Shown here: positions 7,789 through 17,691 of the stretch, in pieces
Layout of the letters: each line of letters starts with the position of its first letter
Numbering within the stretch: position 1 is the stretch's first letter
NCBI GenBank assembly: GCA_027604185.1
Contig: JADGKB010000191.1
Span: forward strand, 1-17,895
DNA length: 17,895 nt
Source: Boothiomyces macroporosus
Lineage: Eukaryota > Chytridiomycota > Chytridiomycetes > Rhizophydiales > Terramycetaceae
Direction: 5' to 3'
Notes under the pieces: generated by a model
What the model was told of the DNA's origin: nothing
Databases searched by the model: none
Seen by the model: the letters and a program-made list of their open reading frames with translations, nothing else
Translations under genes and position numbers: made by a program

Positions 7789-10700
7789 TTATTGTAATGA
7801 TAAATTAGAACGTGTGGATAGCGCAGCCAAAACATTAGTCCTGTTCACTGGTCGCTGCAGCACTGTGTCAAAAGTAGAGTTATTCTTGTATCCTGGAGGC
7901 ACTAGAACTATAATTGGGGTTTTGGAATTAATATTCGATGTGGTTTTAATCATTTTGCAAATTGCTTCTGCATTCACTAGGTTAATAATATTTACACAGC
8001 GGTATATTGATATCGGCAAAAATAACATCATACTTGGTTTCTCCAATAGCAAGTTGCAAGGCTTCATCACCAGTCTTTACAAGTGTACATTTACAATTCA
8101 AGTTTTGAAGAATAGTTTCTAATATCTTGGCACTTACAACATTGGAATCTGCAATTAACACTTCCAGCGTCTGTTCAAGAGCAAATGTTGGATCTGCAAG
8201 TTGAATAGCCTGTTCATCGTCAGCTAATCCTAATGGCTTCAAAGGCAGGTCCAGATATACAGGTGAGCTTTCCCTCTTTGTGCCAAACAAGGATTGTTTT
8301 GCACTTTCTAGGTATGCTTGTGACGATGACGATTTGCGCGAGTCTGTCAGCTGCGAAGTCGAAAACACAGAAGATGATTTGGAAATATCAGTAAAAGGAT
8401 TTAGAGGCTGCCCCTGTGCAGACATTGGCTGCTTAAAGGTTGTTGAGCCAAAATCGGAAGATGGTGTCAACAACGATGCAGAAGCAGCAGTTGGGAGGGA
8501 CGAACTGACTGTTTTATAGTTCTTTCCGCCCCCTGTTAAAGATATTGACGACATGAATTCATTTCGCATGCCCGAGTTGGCAATACTATTGACAGGCAAA
8601 GATTCTCTTCTATTGTGATTCTGTTTTAACGGGTGGTTTCGTGGGCTTTTAGATGGGATTTGTATAGGTAGTGCAGGGATTCCGAAAGACGGAAGAGAAT
8701 CTCTTCGCTTTTGTAACCACTGCTCTCCCTCTGGGAAATCTTGGTTAATTTTTGACATGATTTGCTGATTTGCTTTCTCCAACAGCGGCAAGTTCTTGTA
8801 TACCGCCTCTCCAAAATCTGGCCCAGTTGTAGGCAATTCCTCTCTCACATTGTCATCCGAGTAGTTTCCATTTTTGTTATTTTCATCAGAGTCTGATAGA
8901 TTTCCCTTTTGCACACCTCTAGAGTCGAAATAATCCGTGTCTTCAATATTCTTTACCGACGGGATAAAGAAAACTTTTTGACTAGTCAGATTATCCCAAG
9001 GGGTTTCAGCAAACCAAGCCATTTGCTTGACCTCTGTCGCACCTCTTGATCCAAGCCTGCTTTCAACATCTGTACACATTAATCTTTCCATGAGCTGTCT
9101 GGCATCATTTGACACTTCAATATCTTCTTCCATCCAATCAATTTTTCGTAGTAAAATGTTTTCAAATACTTGTGGAGGAGTAGGCGCATTAAAAGGCGGG
9201 ATACCATACAGAAACTCGAATAAAATCACACCTGCAGCCCACTAAAGTTAATTTGATTTACCCAATCAACACTTGTGCCTTGTCCCATCCCTAAAATGCT
9301 CTCTGGTGCCAGGTAGTCAGGCGTTCCTACCAATTTTTTCTGGTTTCTCTCCTCCATTTTCTCAGTTAACCTTCCTCCGTAAACAAACGAATCATTTGAA
9401 CTGATACTGGCAATGGATTCACGCCTCGCTAGATGGTTTTTTAGCAAGAACGGTGCTTGAAAAGATCCGCCATTGAGAGCATCAGATATTGGCGACTGGG
9501 GAGGCAAACTTGGCTTGAGACAAGATGTGGACCCTGAAATATCTCCAACTCCAATAGCTCTTCTTCCCAAGAACCCAATTTTGGACAGTCCAAAGTCCGT
9601 CAATTTAATATGGCCATCGGCATCAATCAGCATGTTATCTGGCTTCAAATCGCTAAATTAAATTCCAAATACCGATGAACAATATCTCTTTGATGTAGAA
9701 ATTCCAACCCAAGAATCATTTCAGAAATGTACTGTCTAGCCCAAGGTTCATCCAACTGCCCAAAGGACTTTAAAAGTGCTGCACAATCTCCCCCGTTCAA
9801 AAACTCCATCACAAGATAAATATGATTTTTGGACTGAAATGTAGAATAGAGTTTAACTATGTATGGGGAATCGAGCTGCGTCAATATCGTTCTTTCTGAT
9901 TTGATGTTCATTACTTGGTTTTTGGCCACCATGTCCGCTTTCTTTAGGACTTTAATAGCAAAATACATTCCTGTGATTTTCTTTTTAGCCAAGAACACAG
10001 AGCCAAAGGCACCTTTCGAAATAGGTTTTATAATTTCATAGTCTTTGATTGTTGGGGCTTGCATTGAAGGCGAGGTTGCAATACTTGAGTTGATTGAAGC
10101 ATTGGACAAATTGGAGTATGAAAAGGATGACGACATCATGGTGTTGGTATTGAGGAAACTTGGTCTTCGCGAAGTGTGAAGGGGCGAAGACACTACAGGG
10201 GAGCTGGTGACATCTATTTCAAATGATTTATCATGGCCAACAACCATCCGTGGATTTCTCATTGATGTGGTACGCGGTAATATCGGGGTATCATCTTGAT
10301 CACTGTGTGTTTGAATTCGAAGAGACTTGTGTTTATGGAGCCGCTTATGTCGCGCAACAAGTGGTTCAATTGGTGTAAGTGGCGCTAATGGTGATATAGG
10401 GGATCCAGGAATTTTATCTGGCGAATCACCTCCAAAAAGTGTTGCTGGCGAAATTTTCATTACAGGATCGTTGGCGACTGCCGAGAATGGGCTTTTACTA
10501 GGAGTTGAAGTTGTAGCCGAATCAGGGGGAATGGCAGACGGTAGCGACTCTTTTGAAGATTCTTTCACCGATTTGAGATTCATGGTTGATGGAATTTTTA
10601 CGACCACCCCTCCAACTTCCAATAAATCGCTTTTTACATCCTCACTCTGCACATCGCTCATCGAAGCCATAGCAGCAGTTTGAATACCAATTTCTACAAG

Positions 10701-13594
10701 TAGTGATTGATCTGCAGTCAAACAATCGCTATATTCTACAGATTCTTTGACCAGCTTGTCAACCAAGAATTGCTTTCGTTCTACCAGATCTCTTATTGCC
10801 CGTCCAATGGTATATATTCCATATCCAATTGAAAGTACCCCATCTTCCACAATTGGCTCAGGAACAGTTGTATTGTCAATCACGAGCGGCTCAAATTTAG
10901 GCAAGAATTCTGCCTCAGGATTGCACTCCCATCGCAATAATGGCGGGAACAAGTCCAAAACCGCGCTATCATATTCAATACTTTCATTGGTGCGGTTCGC
11001 TTTTATAGCCAAGAGTTTTCGCAAGATTTCCAGTATTGTCTTTGTCAATTCATCAAGTTTTTCCAAATACTGATAATACATTTTTTCTGTCGCCCTTGCT
11101 ATTTTTGTTTGCTCCTTATCCAAATCTTTTTGTACAGATGCAATCTCCTCCTTCAACAACCCCTCCTTATCTTCACAATTTTCCCGTAAAGCTTTGATTT
11201 CGTCATTTAGCATAACCAGATCCATCTGGGTTTTGTGGAATTTCAAACATATTTCCGTATGGACAGAGAAATGAATTGCCGGACAACTTCTTTCGCAAAT
11301 GTTACATAACGCAAGATCTAAATTTGGAATTGCTTCTTGCTCGTCAAACAACAAGTTTGGATCAAACAGAGACTTTCGCGAAGTTTGTATGGGGCTTTCA
11401 TCTGGTTTCAACACTTTGACCGGTTTCGCAATCCAGACGCTACTATTCAGCAATCTATTCGAATCAAGAGTAATCATCCCTTTTGCTTCAATTTTGACTT
11501 TTCTTCCGTCCTGTCTTCTGGCCAAAAAACTTAATTCGATTGTATTTTTTTCTCTATTTGCATTCAACGCCGCTTCATGGAGCACATTTCGATCAAACAA
11601 AAAAGGAATGTTGTCGCATCCAACTACATCGCTGGGATCGTACTGAAACACCTTTTTACAGGAATTGGAGCAAAAAATCACCGACCCAGTGTTTGAAAGC
11701 TCCAACAGCACAGTGAGATTAGGATCATCTTCTTTGAAATTATCAGCAAAGGCGTTCGCAAGGCTTCTACGTCCTTTCTTATGTCTCAGCTGTCTAAGGG
11801 GTCGGCGAGGCGGACTATCATGGCTATCCGAATCTTCAAACTCTTCATAATCTCCATAATCACTGCTATCTTGTCCTCCAAACGAAGAAAGGGATGCCCT
11901 ACCAAGTGTACTAGTATCTGATCTTTTGTTGTTTAATTGAGATGTTCTCCTGACTTGGGGCTTCTTTTTCTCCCGCGACAAAGCAGTCCAATGGCGAATA
12001 TCCTCTTCAAAATGCTCCATTAGTCTGGCAACACTTGCAAATACGATCATTAATCGGACAATTAATTCTTGGAATGGCCAATCAGGATTACTGCCCCATA
12101 ACTGCAACAAATTCTGTAATCGCGTAATAACAGTCTTTGTGGTAGAAGGAGCCATTAATTGAGCTAAACTCAAATCCAGAGTGCTTTGTGCTGTTGCTAT
12201 TACAGAAGCCAGGGCATCCATAAATTGCTCGTCCTTGATTTTCATTGAGTTTACCAGCTTCATGCTATTTGACGCAATCTTTTTTCTCATTGATTCACTG
12301 GAAGATATTTTAACTAGAGATTTCCCGCCTTGGTTGTCAGCCATTTCAGAATTTGCTAAATTAAGATAATCGTACATGCAATTCGTTCAATATTTACTCT
12401 TGGCAATTGGTATGTATTTGTAGAATGTCGAGTGAATAAATCGTTGAGAGAATCTCGGATTAGCGCCATATACCTTTTAAATTCTTGTCATTTTCTTCGT
12501 ATGAATAGCCGCTTGCCAAGGTAATACTGTGAGATTTTTCTAATGCCGAGTCATTCATGTAATCTTTCGGTGCTCCACGTATATCACTACTGAATGGCTT
12601 AATGTCTGGCTTTATTTCCACTTTTTCTGAATACTCCATCGCTTTCTGAACCACTTCTTGCAGCTCTTCCAAAATCTTTTTGATTTCCGCGTTACAAGAA
12701 GACTGGGCCACCGCCAAGCTTTGTTTTAGATCTGCGAATCCTTTCAAATACTCATTCAAATCTCCATCAGAGTGACTCTTGTTCAGGTTTTTTTCTAGAT
12801 TAAATACACAAACCTATATCAGGTGTTGATCGTGTTCCTGATGATGGAAGCGGACTGTTTTTGGTTGAATTCCCTGTTGAAATTGAAAAATTCTTTTGCA
12901 TCCGTAATTTAGATAAAGGGTTTCGCAGCTCTGTGTCAGAGTCATCGTCAAGCGAGAAGCCAGGTGAAGGACTCCTCATATCCCGCATTGGAAATGGTGA
13001 TAGCACGGGAGAATTTATCTGTCTTCCTCTCGGCGCATCCTTTAATGGCTCATACTTTAACTCCAGCAAAAATGGTAACGGTGATTCGCGAACTGGCGAT
13101 TGCTGGATTCCTTCATGCCAGTCCGGCCATATTCCATTATTCTGGTATCTCCACAAGTAATTTTTTGCTCTTCTGTTGTTTTCTACGACTTGGGTATACA
13201 AGTATATATCCCTCGTAGTCATCAATGAAGCCAGTTTCTCTAATCTATCTCTTCTTGATTCTCTAGTGTTGGATTTTATCTGTGCTTCATTTGGGGACCA
13301 TTTCGGTAGTTGAGGCAGGGAAGCAGACCTACAATTAGAAGATATAACCTAGAATTAAAAAGAGCTAAACCTGAACAGAAATGAGCCGCGAGTATTTTCT
13401 GGTAATACAGGCTTCTTTTTCTTCTTTTCTTCTCTATTTCGTAAATTCAATCCGATAGATTTCCGTTTAAAGTCGTTGTCGAACGACATTCCAAGGGGAG
13501 AAGGCGGTTGGGGTTCATGTGAGAGTGCGTACGGATTCAAAGGGGATAGTCTCCGGTCTACTTTTGCAGTGCGCTTCTTTGTCAAGGACTCCAT
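7789..13594 (-). CDS. RIM15-like: Rim15-like PAS/AGC protein kinase with C-terminal receiver domain, 8 exons
   Basis: Rim15 kinases integrate nutrient signals (TOR, PKA) and drive quiescence, acting through endosulfines. Exons (transcript order) 13594-13371, 13328-12814, 12794-12474, 12453-12376, 12355-9673, 9652-9262, 9241-7996 and 7976-7789 sum to 5,646 nt, 1,881 residues (yeast 1,770). Domains: Ser/Pro-rich N terminus; PAS about 595-700 (LTVLLELSNTGSVIFCSNSC); a CxxC...HxxxC zinc finger about 725-750 (CNICERSCPAIHFSVHTEIC) followed by a coiled coil; kinase from about 1145 with SKGAFGSV, AIKVLK, HRDLKPDN (made across a 20-nt intron), DFGLSK, an insert of about 80 residues, then GTPDYLAPES and DWWAAGVILFEF; receiver about 1763-1878 with DVIFADINIP (acceptor Asp about 1814). 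The receiver has VLQRP where Lys-Pro is usual, and IADSN lacks the full acidic pair, so phosphotransfer may be lost, as seems true in yeast. Start chosen as the first ATG of its frame; further upstream exons are possible. Confidence 0.9.
7977..7995 (-). other. 19-nt intron inside the receiver domain
   Basis: It reads gtaaatattattaacctag on the minus strand, phase 1, with TTAAC just before the acceptor. Removal continues the receiver from DVIFADINIP to LLNAEAICKMIK. It is listed as a typical example of the intron class in this window. Confidence 0.88.
13329..13370 (-). other. 42-nt double intron (22 + 20 nt units, abutting) in the Rim15-like gene
   Basis: The interval consists of two complete intron-like units with no exon between: 13370-13349 starts GTTTAG and ends TTAATTCTAG; 13348-13329 reads gttatatcttctaattgtag. 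Removing all 42 nt joins NTRGSFLFR to SASLPQLPKWSP in frame, while removing only the first leads to a stop. It may be spliced as one 42-nt intron or as two consecutive ultrashort introns. Confidence 0.75.
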
Positions 13595-14258
13595 GTAGAT
13601 TCCCCAAACACGGTTTTTGAAACTGGAAACAAAAACGTAATTCAAAAAACATTAAATCTGAACTCTTTTCGGATTAGAAATCTGGATTTCTGGATTATTA
13701 GGAGCATACTAGGATTGAAAGTATAGATATCTTTTGCTTTCGAGTGGCCAGTCTCGTCGTCTCTATTGAAGCTTGTGAGATTGAATGGTAGACTGCTTAG
13801 TGGATAATCAGCATAAATATTGAGGATGGATAGCAAGAAAGTCTCTCTTTTGCACTTAGTGCTCAATCCAACTTTGTAATTCTGGCATTGAGTCAGATTT
13901 ACAGTCTCAAGCTGATTACACTCAAGAGCCAAGTTGACTGATAGTTCCCAAGCCAACTGCGGTTATTAATTTCTACTATCCAGTATAATTGTCTGTATAC
14001 ATCATTTGCCCTTTTTGCCAATTAATTTGCAGGCTTTTTCACACAATTTTTCCGGCTAATAGTCCCAAAAATAAAGCAATCGATGAAACGCAACAGCAGA
14101 TGAATAGATCGTTTGTAGATCATTATTGCGTTCATACCCGCGTGTAAACCGTATGCGGAAAAATAATGTTTTGTCATTACTCCGATTTAATCGCCTCAAC
14201 CCAACTCAGAGGTGGCTTTGGCTATTAAGTTTACAATTTTTTTGGCGAAAAACTTTGA
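13595..14258. other. Divergent region between kinase and secreted-protein genes
   Basis: These 664 bp lie between the outward-facing starts at 13594 (-) and 14259 (+). The right part (about 13977-14258) shows no gene and should hold the promoter of the secreted-protein gene. The left part holds an open minus-strand stretch, described separately. No known promoter element is obvious. Confidence 0.4.
13642..13956 (-). CDS. Unassigned minus-strand open frame, possible exon
   Basis: A 104-codon frame without its own ATG begins directly after a perfect 20-nt intron-like element (13976-13957, gtagaaattaataaccgcag). It contains NQLETVNLTQCQNYKVGLST and DIYTFNPSMLLIIQKSRFLI. A 41-nt excision from a GT at 13664, ending at TTTCCAG, would fuse it in frame to the codons preceding the kinase ATG. 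That would make it an N-terminal extension of the Rim15-like protein. Alternatively it is a separate small gene or a chance frame. I recognise no domain. No upstream start codon could be tied to it. Confidence 0.3.
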   Translation of the reverse strand: MAWELSVNLALECNQLETVNLTQCQNYKVGLSTKCKRETFLLSILNIYADYPLSSLPFNLTSFNRDDETGHSKAKDIYTFNPSMLLIIQKSRFLIRKEFRFNVF

Positions 14259-15151
14259 ATGCAATTTATCTTGTTACTGGCTCAAATAATTTTATGTCAA
14301 CCTCCGGTCTGTACCAAAGATCAAACACCGCAGGATAATAATTGTCTGCCAGTTGTTGGCAGTTCTGTTCAGGATACTACTGGTAGCGGACCAAGCGGGG
14401 GTAATAGAAACTCATTATAGGCTATGTTCCAAACGGTGTGAGTATTACTGGTCAAACTTCTTCGCAGAACGGACAGGGAAACGGAAACGTAGTTGGAACT
14501 GTCAGCTGCTCACAGTTTCCAAATATCGAGAAACAAAAGCTGCTTCTACAATGTGGGACTTATTTGGACTTGAACTCTATCGCTTCGACTACTATTTATT
14601 CCTTTGTGCAATTATGGCCAACTTCTATCACTCAAGTTTGTACCCAAAAGTGTAGTCAGGGCGTTACTACCATAGGAAGTGACATTTTAGCAAGCAATTG
14701 TAAAACACAAATATTTGCCGGATCAATGACTTTTAATGCTTTGAATTTTTTATTACAAGTCATATTTAATGCTGGCTGCGTTCAAGACACGAAAGGAAAC
14801 TTCTGTCTTTTGGATCAACTACCATTGATTAAACCTATCCTAGATGCGAATGCGGATCCTGATAAAGCCATAAATGCTGTAATATTATATTAATAATAGA
14901 TTCTCAATAACACAGCTATTGCATGTTCAAAATGTGCAGTAAATCAGTATCAAGCGATTACAACCGCTGCTTCAAAGTACCCAGACACAAACACCAGTGC
15001 TATCTTTAAGCCGTACTTGACAAAGTGGGCCAAGACGTGTCAAATCCAACCTCAGCAACAACCAGGCATGTCAGTAATTGATCAAAATGGTGCTTTATCA
15101 TACTCGCTGTTTCTACCCTTTATGCTTATTGTTTTTATATTAAATATATGA
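14259..15151 (+). CDS. Secreted, probably GPI-anchored Cys-containing protein, 3 exons
   Basis: Exons 14259-14400, 14421-14878 and 14900-15151 give 283 residues. The N terminus MQFILLLAQIILCQPPVCTK is a short signal peptide. The body carries scattered cysteines (CTKDQTPQDNNC, SCSQFP, LLQCGTYLDL, VCTQKCSQG, NCKTQ, AGCVQ, IACSKCAVNQ, KTCQIQ), suggesting a disulphide-bonded extracellular domain. The C terminus, SYSLFLPFMLIVFILNI, is hydrophobic and ends the protein, as in GPI-attachment signals. Gly/Ser/Asn-rich linkers follow the signal peptide. Introns are 20 and 21 nt; the second is the only single ultrashort intron divisible by three and carries in-frame stops. The family is not recognised; a cell-wall or surface role is inferred from topology. 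The first ATG was chosen because only it yields the signal peptide. Confidence 0.75.
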
Positions 15152-15287
15152 TTTAATTAGATATGCTTTTTGTCCCAAGAATCTGACAAGTTGCTCATAA
15201 ACACCAGATCTTTTACCAAAGGGATAGCCTAAATGTCAGCTCAGATTCAGACTTCTTTTTCGGTTAGCAACAATCCTAATCTTAAAT

Positions 15288-15767
15288 ATGTTGAATGATG
15301 AATTGTTACCTACTCTTGTGAATCATATCGTAGATCGTGTATGTCACGTGTGAAGATTAATGAAAAGCCTGCGGTATTGTTTAGAGGGACAGATTTGAAG
15401 TTGGGTTTCACCTACTTATTTGAAGAATCATCAATCTACACCTGGAATCTTTATACAAAATACCTAAGAATTTCTATTGCCCCTAGTACAGTCACAATGA
15501 CACTACCATTTTACATCACCAGGTAAAGGAAACGCAATGAATATACTTGCTCAAAATGATCTACCAATTTGGAATACAACCAGCCTATTTCGATTTTTAT
15601 GCGGTCAGTGGCCTTTTTGCAGGTTCAAATATCCAAATTGTTTATTTGAAGATGCGGCAGAGTATTTCCGAGTTTCTTTATTCGATGGCGGCAGGTAAGC
15701 AATTCTAATTAATGCTACAAGCAATATTAAAGTCATCTATCTGCGCATTCGGTCTTTTTGTCTTTGA
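15288..15767 (+). CDS. Tentative small gene of unknown function, 4 exons
   Basis: A consistent model is 15288-15347, 15368-15485, 15523-15694 and 15722-15767 (131 residues; introns 20, 37 and 27 nt). Protein-like segments are MLNDELLPTLVNHIVDRV, PAVLFRGTDLKLGFTYLFEE, YTWNLYTKYLRISIAPS, NAMNILAQNDLPIWNTTS and AEYFRVSLFDGG. The middle segments faintly recall beta-sandwich modules of fungal secreted Ser/Thr-rich proteins, but I do not claim a family. No signal peptide is seen in the model, the introns are less typical than elsewhere, and two frames overlap in 15550-15690. It could be a decaying gene or a gene with a different exon set. The next gene begins 29 bp after the proposed stop. Confidence 0.35.
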
Positions 15768-15796
15768 CAATTTAGGCAAAACTTTTTCAATCCAGA

Positions 15797-17691
15797 ATGG
15801 GACATAAAAGACCAGCAAAAAAGAGAAATTTCATGGAACAAGCCACGACATATTACGACCCAGAGGCTGCTCGTACTAGAATCGAATCCATTCTCAATAG
15901 CACTCCCACGAGTGACGTAATACAAACTGCCCCTGTTTTGAACTACATGGAACCGCTTGACCCTATCAAACGAGACCCTACGTACGATTTTAAAAAAAGG
16001 ATCAATGAAAATCAAGAAGTAGACAGGCGATTGTTTGTTACCAAGGCTCTCCCTTCTCTAGTTGGAATATCTCTTGCATTGTTGCTTGCACTCTTTTCCT
16101 ATTTCATTTTGCCTGGAGATGCAGACAAGCTATCATATATTCAGACCCAGCTGGCAATAGGAAACGTCAAAATTGGCAGCTGGACTATTTCTGTTCACAG
16201 TGTAGTTGCAGCCATTGTTACTTTTCAGGGAATGTTGCTGGGGTTGGCCGTTGCGATATCCGTACTGATTCAACTAATTATAGACACCACTCTTAACTTG
16301 GTACTATATTACAAAAGTTGGAGTCCCGTATACATTCATTGACTCGTCGAAAAGTGTAGTTGGCAGTTTGCGTGCCATCAAAAGTGGAGCAAAGGACTTT
16401 AAGCCCTACATCTTTGTTTCAATCATTTATTTGGTGTCTTTGATTTTTAGAAGCGCAGATAATATCGCACTATCCTCTTTTATTTTTGAAGCGCAGATAT
16501 CTGAATTTGGAAAGGTCCAAGTATACGATACTAGTAGTTTAACAGACTTTAACCCATTCTACTTGGCGGTTAAAACAGACGACCCTGTGAATGCACAAAG
16601 TGACATTGTGCTCGCTGAAGGCTCTCAGCCGTTTCATTCTGCTCTTGGGTCTGTTTCTAATGGGAATTCAAATGCGGAAATCAGCTCAAGAAATACTTCC
16701 AACATATTGGCTTGTGATTCATGCGAAGCCAGCGTTCAGATTGCAGCAGACTATAATATCACCTGTGTTCCTTATTCTGAACCTAACAATGGCACTGCCT
16801 TCATCAATTCAACTGTACATGGAATTTTTGCAAAAGGGCCAATTGCTGACCAACAGGTGTACTTTAGAGTAGGAGTTCGGTGGTATGTAAGCATAACTGA
16901 CGGGGAAAATTTCAATCATGTTAACTGCACCATTTGGGCTGCAAATTCTACCCGATACGAGAGCAGTGCTGGAGGTACACAGCAAAAGGACGTTGGAACA
17001 GTACATTCTATAGAATTGATAGACAGATACGATAAAGCATTCAAATGGCCAGTAGAACTTCCGTATGACAGCACTATAACATACGAAGGGGCAGAATTTC
17101 CATCCGTTCCGCTATACTCTGGATCCTTGAATAACAGCTACTACTATGAGACACCATTGCCCTTCTACGTCATTGGATCATATTCATTAATGCTACAAAG
17201 GTATGGATTTGGAAAATGCCAGTACGAAGATTTTGCCATGTAAGAGTTTTTAATATAGGATTGGAAACTGTGGAAACCTCTACGATTTTCCTTTCACGAT
17301 AAAAGATACATACAGTGATATCCAGTATAAAATCGAACAGATAACTGAAAAATACTATCAGAATATGTTTTACTTGAGGTTTAATAGCATTATAGAAGTT
17401 GACGGCATGAATCACTATTTCGCAACAGTAACAAGAAAAGCGTCAATGATGTGGGTAATAATGCTATTCAATATGTTTAGCATTTGCGTTCTGCTCAGTG
17501 CGATATTCGTGATCAGCTCTGTAGATATCCCAATTAAGCTGGGAGTTTTACAGCTGTCGATTCTTTCATATCGGTCAAGACTATTTGAAAGGGATCAGTT
17601 TTCAAGTGAAAAACAGTTGCGGGAAAAGTTTGTGGTCAAAGTTGTGGAACATGAAGGGATCTTTTGGCTACAGCGACAAGATAGAGAATAA
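15797..17691 (+). CDS. Multi-pass membrane protein with large extracellular domain, 3 exons
   Basis: Exons 15797-16261, 16284-17239 and 17259-17691 give 617 residues. The start MGHKRPAKKRNF is basic and cytosolic in character. Hydrophobic segments: LVGISLALLLALFSYFIL (about 91-108), a segment ending LLGLAVAIS (about 135-160), a segment with FVSIIYLVSLIF (about 190), and near the C terminus WVIMLFNMFSICVLLSAIFV. Between the third and fourth lies an extracellular-looking region of about 300 residues with many N-glycosylation sites and Cys pairs (LACDSCEAS, HVNCTIW, GNCGNLYDF). Four-helix proteins of this shape are common as orphan families in fungi; I know no function. Introns are 22 and 19 nt: the first restores AIS|TPLLTWYYITK, the second DFAM|IGNCGN. 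An alternative end, removing 17632-17656 (25 nt), would run to 17782 in another frame. Confidence 0.75.

Noticed and set aside
8280..8519. Plus-strand acidic frame opposite the kinase linker.
   Set aside because: It mirrors the Ser-rich linker codons of the kinase on the other strand and has no support of its own.
10327..10683. Plus-strand frame of 118 codons with Gly/Ser runs.
   Set aside because: It is the antisense image of the Ser/Pro-rich linker of the kinase gene.
16307..16323. A 17-nt intron (gtactatattacaaaag) in the membrane-protein gene.
   Set aside because: It leaves the wrong frame; the 22-nt intron at 16262-16283 restores a continuous frame and has a TAAT element.
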